Positions 1-9,574 of a stretch of 64,000 bases of DNA are shown piece after piece. The DNA comes from Ligula intestinalis (taxonomy: Eukaryota; Platyhelminthes; Cestoda; Diphyllobothriidea; Diphyllobothriidae). The notes under the pieces are model-generated. The model had not been told where the DNA came from. It did not search any database and saw only the letters and a program-made list of their open reading frames with translations. Location of the stretch: assembly GCA_036362985.1 (NCBI GenBank), contig JAYGXS010000009.1:16584033-16648032 (forward strand), read 5' to 3'. The position numbers and the translations under genes are program-made. How positions within the stretch are numbered: position 1 is the stretch's first letter; each line of letters opens with the position of its first letter.

Positions 1-1845
1 TGTGGAAGGAATCGCACATAATGCCTATTCGCAAGCATGGCCGATCGACATCATTCGACAAATTTAGGCCAATTAATACACTTCCCGCAGCCTCAAAGAT
101 CTTGGAGACCTTGATCAAAGAAAAGATGATGCGTCACTTGACAGAGAACAACCTGCTCAATACAGCTCAACATGGCTTTCTTGAGAAACGATCTTGTGAC
201 CTCTGCCACCTCTCTTATTTTGATTATGTGCTGCAATCTAGAGACAGCGGTTTTGCCACTTATAGCGTCTATTTTGATTTAACTCAGGCCGTTGATCGGG
301 TGGATCATAACCTCCTCCTTCTGAAACTAGCCTCCTTCGGCATAGGTAGCAAGCCTCTGAACTTCATATCTTCCTATTTGGATGCTCGCACACAACGAGT
401 AAAAATTTCCAATGTTATCTCCAACCCCACGCATGTGAAGAGTGGAGTTATATAGGGTAGTGTACTGGGTCCGCTCCTATTTTGTCTGTTTGGCAACGAC
501 GTTTCAGATTGTTTTCAATATGGCACACCCTTCATGTACGCTGATGATTTAAAAGTCGCTTATCGATATAAACCGGCAGATCGCAACATCGTGCTCGAGC
601 TGATAAAAAAAGGATCTTCAGGCCTTCACCCAGTGGTGTTGCACATGGCGCCTCACCCTTTCATGGCACAAATGTTCCGTTATGGTTGTTGGTGACGATC
701 ATCAACCGGAATTAAGCATTGACGGCCACGAACTATATGTCCCAGGAGTTATCAAGCATTTGGGCATATCCTTCTCTAATAGTCTCAATTTGTCAGAGCA
801 CTGTGCCCTGATAGTCTCGAAAGCACGCCGAACCACCGGATTTATCCTTAGAAATTTTAAGACTATCAAGGTTAGAACTAGCCTTTATAATATGTACGTG
901 AGACCTAGTCTTGAATACTGCTCACCCTTATTCAGTCTTCTGCGCACTAGTGAACGGGAGAAAATAGAATCGGTCCAGCACTTCTTCACTAAAAGAGTTT
1001 TTACTACAGAACACCGTAACTTAGCCTACCAACAAAGGTGCGAACTTATAAAGCTGGATCCCCTATGGCTTCGTAGATTGCAGAAGGGTCTATTTTAATT
1101 TTGAATGGTCAAACCTTTAATCCTCTTAGTACAATAAGGTAGCCTGAGCACTCTCGACGCGCCAGTCATCGAAACGTATATTTATTTCTTCCTATGGCAC
1201 GTACAGTTATGTACCGGCAATTCTTTTCAGTAAATGCCATATCAATCTGGAATAAGCTGCCCAAAAGTATTAAAACCCAGCAAAACTACTCTATGTTTAA
1301 GAGAGCTATAACTAGTTTTCTACATTCAGCCCAACTTTCACGAATTTTGGGTGCTGACTCGGTGGAATCTCTCTTTCACTCTGATGGCGTTCGTGGACTT
1401 TGAACCCCGCCAGGCTTCATGCTGAATATAGTGCGGCTGAAGCAGCAGCCCGCAGTCTGCTAACCCTTCAGCCGATAGCGCACAACTTTTGCCGACAACC
1501 ATTGAAGGAAGACTGAGAACACTGTGTTCTTTTGCCAACCCTCTCCGTCTGGAACTAATGTTTTTAAACGATATGAAACATTTCTCCTGCTGATGAGTCA
1601 ACTCAGCTTACAACTGTACATTTATTCCGTTTGTATCATACCTTTGAAGGCAGGTTTTTTCACTTGAAACAAACTCCCTATCTCGCCCAGTATTGACAAA
1701 ACAAAAAACCTGAAACAAAACCAATACTGGCTGCAACATAAGGAGTTTGTTTTAGGTTTTTTCCGGTCTTCGAGGTGTTGGAAGGCGCCCAAGAGGTGCA
1801 TTACCAACTCTTTACAATTGCCTGTAAACTGGCATGATAAAAATA
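1..1845 (+). mobile_element. LINE A copy 1 (CR1/jockey-like), 5' cut by window edge
   Basis: This non-LTR retrotransposon fragment holds the reverse transcriptase, the C-terminal region and the 3' UTR. It aligns base for base with 6677-8530 at a fixed offset of 6676, apart from scattered substitutions and small indels. The two copies stop resembling each other just after CTGGCAT near 1840 and 8525, which I take as the element's 3' end. The sequence continues to base 1, so the true 5' end lies outside the window. Family assignment rests on RT motif order (motif A, SYL..R.QRV, GV.QG, YADD), which is typical of the CR1/jockey group. The exact clade is not determined. Confidence 0.9.
21..1403 (+). 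pseudogene. LINE A ORF2 reverse transcriptase, broken
   Basis: This encodes RT for target-primed reverse transcription. Fingers and palm motifs read in order: the LPAASKILETLI segment, QHGFLEKRSC, motif A as VYFDLTQAVDRVDH, then SYLDARTQRV. At about 453 a Q codon has become TAG where copy 2 still has CAG. YADD survives at 537-548. A +1 frame change follows the A-run near 606-612. The next block (682-1098) carries LGISFSNSLNL and the MYVRPSLEYCSPLFS thumb-like motif. A small deletion near 1095 shifts the frame again, and the last block (1194-1403) ends in SVESLFHSDGVRGL. Non-functional. Confidence 0.9.
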
Positions 1846-1956
1846 TTATTCTTTTTACTTATTCCCTAAATAACAATGGCCTACAGTTTGCCTATCCACC
1901 CCTAAATTCTTTTTATGAAGAACGATAGCCATAGTCCTGCCACTTGAAACACACTA

Positions 1957-4646
1957 GATGTCATAGTGCTTAATGCCAGGTCCGTTATAAATAAAATTGC
2001 TCAACTTCGAGCTATCGCTTTCGAGATGATGCCTGATGTTATATGCATAACAGAGTCTTGGACCCATCCAATCATTTCTGACTCCTCCCTTATCATAGAC
2101 GAGTATGATCTCTATCGTCATGATCGCATCAATAAGCATGGTGTTGGTTGTCTTCCCTATATTAGAACGTCGTTTAGGCACTTTCCGTTTTATTTAAATA
2201 GCACGTCCTTCTCTGGAAATAACTGTTTCGCTTCCATTATCCTGTCGCCCCTGCAAAAGGCGATTATCGTATGTGCATATAATCCTCCTAACTCTTCATC
2301 TGAAGAAGATGCAAATCTACGTGAGATATTCAAATTTATTTCAGAATCCACTTTTGAAGTAAGTTATTGCTGGCGATTTTAATTTCCCTGAAATCGACTG
2401 GCTTTTAAACTGTTGTCCACCTAGATTTCAGCCTTTCCTAGATACCATTAATTTTTGTAACTGGTCTCAACTGTTTCGTTCCACAACAAGGCAGAATCAT
2501 ATCCAAAATCTGATTTTTACAAACGGTATTGCTCCCCTCTTCGTTGACTTTAAGCAGGACATCTTCTAAAGTGATCACACATTAATTTACTGTTGTCTTC
2601 CGCTTCCTTCTACGGAAAAGGCTAGTGCTGGTCGTACCTATCATGCTTATGACCTCGCAGAAATTAGCTTAATCAACAATTTTCTTTACTTATTAGACTG
2701 CCAGAGTCTCTCCTCAATTAACGACGCTGCATATCTTGCTGAACTCATATCGGTCGTTTCTAATTAAATGGTGGAATTTGTGCCCACTAAAATTGCGAAA
2801 CCCTTCGCACCAGAATCAACCGTCTCTCATTTTCTTTCGCCCCGACTTAAGAAATTTAGGAAGCAGCTGAAAAATCGATCTAGTAGTTCACTGTCTGTGC
2901 ATCTAAAAATCGCCGAGATCTTCGAATTAGCGTCCAAGATTCGTCTTGCGCGTGACCAGCACAGGGAATCTTGCGCCCTGAGCGAGTCAAACACTACGAA
3001 CTCGGTTGCACAACTGTTTCGTCGTAGGTCCTCCGCAAAACAAGGACTTGAAAAACCCCATTGCTTCATGAAAATCAAACATTTGTACTAGATGAGTCTG
3101 ATAAGGCTGAATTATTCAATGCTTTCTTTGCGAAGCATTTTAAGACAGAATCCGAACCGGTCCCGTCGTTTCAACCATACTCAGACAATACTCTCGGGAG
3201 CATTGATTTCTCCATAGAATTAATTCGAAATAATATACTTCGTCTGAAAAACTTGCACTCTTCGGGAATCGATGGTATTCCCAACTCAGTTATCAAAAGA
3301 GACAATACTCTCGGAAACACTGATTTCTCCATAGAATTAATTCGAAAGCATATACTTCGTCTGAAAAACTCACACTCTTCGGGAATTTATGGTATTCCCA
3401 ACTCAGTTATCAAAAGAGTGTCGACCTTTCCCAAATTACTTAGCCATATATTTTCAGTCCATCTCTCAAATATTTTCTTTCCTGACACTTGGAAGACATC
3501 CATTATTCTTCCAGTCTTTAATTCAGGATCTCGTTCGGTCATAAATAAATACGGCGGTGTTCATTAAACCCCGGCACTAGCCAGACTTCTGGAAAAGATC
3601 ATTTTTAATCAAATGCTCGATTTTTGCCTAGAAAACAAGCTTTTAAGCGACTCGCAGTATGGTTTTCAACCCAGGCGATCATGCGAGACATGTCACTTAG
3701 CTTTTCTTAACCACGTCACTTGTCTCTGTAACGAGCGGCAATCCGTAGTTGTTATCGACTTTGACCTGAGCAAAGCCTTTGACAAGGTACTTCACAGACG
3801 GCTTATGGTAAAATTAGAAGCCATTGGCATCCGTCCCCCTCACCTCGACTTCATCGGCTCCTACTTGTCTAACCGCAGCCAGAAGGTCTTAGTAGGTAAT
3901 AGTTACTCCACTGCTCTGCTGATTACGATTGGCGATTTTCAAGGCACTGTATTAGGTCCTTTACTATTCATTGTCTATATAAATGAAATGTCGACTGTTC
4001 TGAAAAATTCACACAATCTCATTTATGCAGATGACTTCAAATGCATGCACTCATTTTCTAAGGACACAGCCAATATATGCGTTGCTAAAATAAACGCAAA
4101 CCTGCTTACACTCTCACGTTGGGGTGCTACCTGGCAGATGGAGTTCTCTCCATCCAAGTGTAGTTTCATGTTTTTCGGTCCCACCAAACTTCCTCGTCCA
4201 CTAGTCTTTCAAAATGCTTCACATTTAGAACGATCCACCATAAAAGACTTAAGTCTAAGCTACACAAATAAACTAGCATTGTCACCTCATGTCGATCGAA
4301 TATCTGCGAAGGCTGCACAGATATGTCACATAATTTCTCCCTGCTGGAAATAAAGTTAAAATTTTATCGCATGTATGTTCGTCCCATCCTAGAATACTGC
4401 TGTCCCCTCTTTAGTCTAATGAATACTTCTGACCGCGGTAAGGTTGAAAATGTACAGAGGATGTTTATTTGCAAAATATTTGCTCTTCCTCGATCCACTA
4501 TTTCTTATACGGAGAGATGTAAGTTAGTAAACATGACATTTCTTTGGGTCAGAAGACTCGAAGCGGGCCTCTGCTTCTTTTTTCACGTTAACTCTACCCC
4601 TTACCTTCCACAAATTAACGCTATTATTCCCGCAGATTGGTCATAA
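1957..4646 (+). pseudogene. LINE B ORF2 (AP endonuclease + RT), broken
   Basis: The N-terminal apurinic-type endonuclease reads VLNARSVINKIAQLRA, then PDVICITESWT and ICAYNPPN-like motifs to about 2380. It continues in another frame with GDFNFPEIDW (about 2377-2405) and SDHTLIYCCL (2568-2600). The linker and RT follow from 2768. The RT includes LPVFNSGSRS, QYGFQPRRSCETCHLAF, motif A as VIDFDLSKAFDKV and GDFQGTVLGPLLFI, with YADD at 4024-4035. The C-terminal MYVRPILEYCCPLFS lies at about 4371-4415. At least five frame or stop breaks are visible, including stops near 2382, 2570, 2767 and 3565. The RT also carries a 39-residue internal duplication, described separately. Confidence 0.88.
3184..3417 (+). 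repeat. 117-bp in-frame tandem duplication inside LINE B RT
   Basis: Two direct copies of 117 bp (3184-3300 and 3301-3417) lie head to tail. Each starts GACAATACTCTCGG and ends TATCAAAAGA, with a few substitutions between them. The unit is exactly 39 codons, so the frame is kept. It duplicates the segment from DNTLG through IPNSVIKR just before the RT palm. LINE B copy 2 has a single unit at the equivalent place (about 10266-10386). Confidence 0.93.
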
Positions 4647-5232
4647 ACTGGTGGGTTCTCTATGCTCTATTATGCCGCACCGGTTTTGGGAACCCGTCTA
4701 TAACAAAAATCGTTAATTTATGCCAATTTTTTTTCCCCCCCCCTCAGCTTCGGCTGAGTTTGCTTCCAAGCCCCCCCCCCCCCGCTAACAGAGGCAGTGG
4801 GCATCAGGATACATGGCCAAAATATGAATTAAGATGTGGCCCACCTGTGTATGACCTTGAAATTCAATTTCCGCATGCCATTACTATATTCATTTTTTCG
4901 AATCTACCAAATTCGCTCCCAAACTGTTGCACTCGTGTCATAGCTATGGACTATCGATACTGTTTGTTTAACCAATTATTCCTAGAGCTTCCTGTTATCG
5001 ATTTTTGGGTTTATTGAAGAGGCCCAATGGGCCTAAAATAAACAATTTATTGTTGTATAATAATAAGGTTTATTTGTAAAGCACATATTTGGCGCCGTCA
5101 AATACTTATTATCCTACTCGTGTTAAGCGAGGAATGATGTTTAATTACTAGTTTGACTAACCAATGGCTTTTGTTTTTTCGCTGACAAGCATGAAATTGA
5201 AATGTTTTTTTTCTATTTTTCCTTTGCATCCA

Positions 5233-5705
5233 TTAATTTCTGGCCATTTCGTTACCAACATGGAGCTCAGATGCGTTCAATTTCCTTTCCCTCAATAAAC
5301 TGATGCGCATAATGAACTCTGGACAAATGTATGTGTTCACCATGTATGATTTGTAGAGGCTGATGATGGTCGTCAATACCCACAACGGAGAGTTTGTGCC
5401 AATAAAGGAAAAAGCGCCATGTGCAGCACCACTAGTCAAATGCCTGACGATCCTTTTTAAGAGCTCAAGCATGATTTTGCAATCTGCCGGTTTATATCGA
5501 TATGCTACTTTTAAATCGTCGACATACATTAACTGCCTACCATCCTGAAAATAATGAGAAACATAATGGATAAAAATCAAAATAATAGCAGGCCAAGCAT
5601 GCTATTGTGAATGGCTCCACGCATTACATGTGTATGGTTGAAGATAAGAGTGACAAATGCGACTATTTGTGTAAGAACACCAACGTAGGACGATATCGAA
5701 TTCAC
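5233..5705 (-). mobile_element. Older LINE A relative, 3' half (minus strand)
   Basis: On the minus strand this reads SISSYVGVLTQIV and NHTHVMRGAIHNSMLGLLLF, then MYVDDLKVAYRYKPAD. These match LINE A FISSYLDACVQRV, NPTHVRSGVIQG..LGPLLF and MYADDLKVAYRYKPAD. A shifted frame past 5460 still gives WCCTWRF, as in LINE A WCCTWRL. It is clearly more diverged than the two plus-strand copies. The reading resumes on the far side of LINE A copy 2 at 8545-8770, where the preceding part of the same RT lies, so this is one element split by an insertion. Confidence 0.75.
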
Positions 5706-8540
5706 CATTTCCACCATCCGGTCCTTCAAAGTTCGAGAACTTACTTGAGGCAGTAGATATTGGCATGTGGGATCAGGTAGTCGATTCTCCCACTCGAGGA
5801 GCAAACATACTCGACCTAATATTTGTAGGGGATGCGAACCACTTTCGGTGTCATACCTAGACACACTTGGGAGTTCAGACCATTTTACAGTTTTAAGTGA
5901 ACAAGAACTGGAGGCGGATTAAACATTTTCTAAAAGTATAGTCTTTATCATGACTTTCGATCAGCAAACACGGCTGACCTACTGGCACATCTAAACGCTC
6001 TCGACTGGTCTGAATTTTTCCAATGTTTGGATGTAAATGTTTGTACCGATGCACTGTACAAAGTGCTGGATTCACTCATCCTCCACTTTTTCCCCCGTAA
6101 GAAAGTACTACATGTCAAGGATGAAGTGTATCTTCCTGTCTTTCCGTCGTAGGCTGCGTAAACTCTCTCGTCGTTTTCATCGGCAAAACGACACTTCTGT
6201 TCTGCCCTTGTTCACACTTATCTTTGAGCAGGCCAAGAAGCTCTTCAAAGAAAAGCAGATAGCCGATGAGGCCCACTTTGCTGAAAATCCTTCTTTAAAC
6301 GTTGCGAAACTCTATTCGCGTACAGTAAAAGTGCAGAGGAAAACGCAACACTCCATACATTAAGACGCCTTAGGAAACCCAAAAGCTGACGCTAAGTTGA
6401 CCACCGATAGCTTCAATGTGTTCTTATCCAAAACGTTAGGTGAAAGCATGTTCGCTGCACCTCCGGCTATCCGGGCTTGGACGGGTGCCGTACTCGAAAG
6501 CATAAATTTTACCCTCTGGGACGTGATCGTAGCCATCCGTCGTTATCCTCAATCTTCTAGTCCAGGACCAGATGGCGTCCCAGTTAGCCTTCTTAAAGCT
6601 GAAGCGAATTATATATTTCCGTCTATTCTTTATAAGGTATTTAATCTTGCTCTTGAGAGCGAAACCTTTCCTTCGTTGTGGAAGGAATCGCACATAATGC
6701 CTATTCGCAATCATGGCCGATCGACATCATTCGACAACTTTAAGCCAAAAAATACACTTCCCGCAGTCTCAAAGATCTTGGAGACCTTGATCAAAGAAAA
6801 GATGATGCGTCACTTGACAGAGAACAACCTGCTCAATACAGCTCAACATGGCTTTCTTGAGAAACGATCTTGCGACCTCTGCCACCTCTCTTATTTTGAT
6901 TATGTGCTGCAATCTAGAGACAGCGGTTTTGCCACTTATAGCGTCTATTTTGATTTTACTAAGGCCTTTGATCGGGTCGATCATAACATCCTCCTCCTGA
7001 AACTAGCCTCCTTCGGCATAGGTAGCAAGCCTCTGAACTTCATATCTTCCTATTTGGATGCTTGCGTACAACGAGTAAAAATTTCTAATGTTATCTCCAA
7101 CCCCACGCATGTGAGGAGTGGAGTTATACAGGGTTATGTACTGGGTCCGCTCCTATTTTGCCTGTTTGGCAACGACGTTTCAGATTGTTTTCAGTATGGC
7201 ACACCCTTCATGTACGTTGATGATTTAAATGTCGCTTATCGATATAAACCGGCAGATCGCAACATCGTGCTCAAGCTGATAAAAAAAGGATCTTCAGGCC
7301 TTCGCCCAGTGGTGTTGCACATGGCGCCTCACCCTTTCATGGCACAAATGTTCCGTTATGGTTGTTGGCGACGATCATCAACAGGAATTAAGCATTGATG
7401 GCCATGAACTAAATGTTCCAGGAATTATAAAGGATTTGGGCATATCCTTCTCTAACAGTCTCAATTTGGCAGAGCACTGTGCCCTGATAGTCTCGAAAGC
7501 ACGCCGAACCACCGGATTTATCCTTAGAAATTTTAAGACTATCAAGGTTAGAACTAGCCTTTATAATATGTACGTGAGACCTAGTCTTGAATACTGCTCG
7601 CCCCTATTCAGTCTTCTGCGCACTAGTGAACGGACGAAAATAGAATGGGTCCAGCACTTCTTCACTAAAAGAGTTGTTACTACAGATCACCGTAACTTAG
7701 CCTACCAACAAAGGTGCGAACTTATAAAGCTGGATCCCCTATGGCTTCGTAGATTGCAGAAAGGTTTATTTTTACTGTTTAAACTTTTGAATGGTCAAAC
7801 CTTTAATCCTCTAAGTACAATAAGGCAGCTTGAGCACTCTCGACGCGCCAGACATCGAGACCTTTTTTTGTTTCTTCCTATGGCACGTAAAGTTAAGTAC
7901 CGGCAATTCTTTTCAGTAAATGCCTTATCAATCTGGAATAAGCTGCCCAAAAGTATTAAAACCCAGCAAAACTACCCTATGTTTAAGAGAGCTATAACTA
8001 GTTTTCTACATTCAGGACAACTTTCACGAATTTTGGGTGCTGACTCGGTGGAATCTCTCTTTTACTCTGATGGCGTTCGTGGACTTTGAACCCCGCCAGG
8101 CTTCATGCTGAAGATAATGCTGCTGAAGCAGCAGCCCGCAGTCTGCTAACCCTTCAGCCGATAGCGCGCAACTTTTGCCGACAACCATTGAAGGAAGACT
8201 GAGAACACTGTGTTCTTGTGCGAACCCTCTCCGTCTGGAACTAATGTTTTTAAACGATATGAAACAGTTCTCCTGCTGATGAGTCAACTCAGCTTACAAC
8301 TGTACATTTATTCCGTTTGTATCATACCTTTGAAGGCAGGTTTTTTTTTCATCTGAAACAAACTCCCGATCTCGCACAGTATTGACAAAACGCAAAACCT
8401 GAAACAAAACAAATACTGGCTGCAACATAGGGAGTTTGTTTTAGTTTTTTCCGGTCTTCGAGTTTTTGGAAGGTGCCCAAGAAGTGCATTACCAACTGTT
8501 TACAATTGCCTGCAAACTGGCATAATAAACATATGATTAT
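5706..8540 (+). mobile_element. LINE A copy 2, inserted in an older LINE A
   Basis: This is a 5'-truncated LINE A beginning in the last part of the endonuclease domain and running to the 3' UTR end shared with copy 1. It lies in plus orientation between two minus-strand LINE A pieces that are consecutive in the RT. The 3' junction is near 8530-8545, after CTGGCATAATAAACAT. I could not define a clear target-site duplication, which is not unusual for CR1-like elements. Confidence 0.85.
5712..8089 (+). pseudogene. LINE A copy 2 ORF2 (endonuclease end + RT)
   Basis: The endonuclease C-terminus reads NLLEAVDIGMWDQVVDSPTR and ANILDLIFVGDAN, then SSDHFTVLS near 5870-5900. The linker (about 6150-6360) has RRRLRKLSRRFHRQND and AEHAFAENP-like residues. 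The RT is open over 6397-7398 with SSSPGPDGVPVSLLK, motif A as VYFDFTKAFDRVDH, and YVDD at 7213-7224. The 3' part is open over 7358-8089 and ends FYSDGVRGL. A +1 frame change after the A-run near 7282-7288 separates the two halves, and stops occur near 5860 and 6361. This is the most complete LINE A in the window, but it cannot make a continuous ORF2. Confidence 0.88.
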
Positions 8541-8544
8541 ACAA

Positions 8545-8770
8545 GCTTGTTATATTTTTCGAAAGAGGTAAGTTTCAAGGAGGAGATCATTGTCAAAACT
8601 ATCAAAAGCCTTAGTTAAATCGAAATAAAGGGTTAAGCTGAAACCCTGCTCCCTCTAGATTGTAGCAAACGATAAAGGAAGGAGGGCTGGCAGGTGTTAT
8701 ATAATCTTCCTTCGAGCAGATGAACTGGTGAAAATGTTAATTTCTGAATCATATGATAGGTATGGCACAA
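8545..8770 (-). mobile_element. Older LINE A relative, RT motif-A part (minus strand)
   Basis: The minus strand gives NTCQPSFLYRLLQSR followed, in a shifted frame, by LYFDLTKAFDSFDNDLLLET. These match LINE A CDLCHLSYFDYVLQSR and VYFDFTKAFDRVDHNILLLK. It ends on its left side exactly where LINE A copy 2 ends. The next residues of the same RT are found at 5705 going left. It is the right-hand piece of the split older element. No further LINE A similarity was recognised to the right of about 8770. Confidence 0.7.
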
Positions 8771-9574
8771 TATCCATAAAGCAGATGATGATTCACTGAA
8801 ACGCAACACACTCGGAAAAACCTCATTTCATTTGCCAACACTGGCTTATCGTTTTGATAATCAATAGTGTGCTTAACGCAGAAATCTTACACTCCCTTAG
8901 TGAATGTGTGATCACCTATATATAGGGTATTAAAAGATGAGACAAATGAAACCCATTCCTATGATTAAGGATGCGCATGTGGCCCAGATCTCCATCGCAG
9001 GTTTTAAAACACCCCTACTAGCCATCTTAAAGGGACCTCTGCAGAAAGTCTGGCAACCTCTTCATCATGAGTAATCAGGGTGCAGGGAGAAACCCATATA
9101 TATATATATGTTCATTTTGAGAATGGTCTTATTCAGGTGTCCACATGAGTTCAAACCTAAAATATTTCGTAAGGTAAATAGACGGTAAAACGCCGAAGCT
9201 TATAAATGCTGTGGTGTCATGGAGAATAAGTGCCATTTCTGGCATGAAGGTTGAAATAAGTCCTCTGGTCAATTGAAAATCATGAATGCAGTAATCAACT
9301 AGGTTGCCCTTGTTGTTTTTTAGTGTAACACTCTCAGGGTGCGTTTTAAGGTTCAAATACAGCTGGGAATCCGCTCAAACTACTTTTAGACTTTCGGGGC
9401 TAACCAGGCTTATTTTACCCTGGCCATGTCAGTTGCTAGGCTACATTAATGAGCTCACGGATATGAGTACACTCGCATCCAATGACATCTAATAGTGCAT
9501 TAGCAGTGAATTTTACGTACTCCGTGAATACTTATTGCAAGCATATTTTACACGGAAGAGAAACTACATATACG
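8771..9574. other. Anonymous stretch between LINE copies
   Basis: There is no recognisable gene here. A short AT microsatellite lies at about 9095-9108. A minus-strand reading frame at 9129-9356 (75 codons) has no family I can name. It may be another decayed element, but nothing in it supports a call. Confidence 0.4.

Larger units (their letters stand above)
1950..5060 (+). mobile_element. LINE B copy 1 (CR1/jockey-like), almost full ORF2
   Basis: This non-LTR element runs from the start of the endonuclease domain to a 3' end with AGGCCCAATGGGCCTAAAAT followed by AT-rich sequence (about 5016-5060). The same kind of ending recurs at 12340-12375 and 13540-13580, which fixes it as the family 3' terminus. 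It lies just downstream of LINE A copy 1. The 5' end appears truncated, since nothing resembling ORF1 precedes the endonuclease. The 3' UTR holds C-rich runs near 4735-4745 and 4772-4783. Confidence 0.85.

Noticed and set aside
4731..4790. C-rich runs as a polypurine tract of an LTR element
   Set aside because: They lie in the 3' UTR of a LINE with a clear LINE 3' end, and no LTR follows.
5233..8540. Twin-priming (5' inversion) explanation for the opposed LINE A pieces
   Set aside because: Twin priming would invert the upstream part of the same copy. Here the inverted piece is the RT, the plus-strand copy contains its own RT, and a further minus piece lies on the other side.
9129..9356. Minus-strand 75-codon frame as LINE endonuclease
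   Set aside because: No endonuclease motif (N..S, ETW, YRPP or GDFN) could be found. Similarity was only impressionistic.
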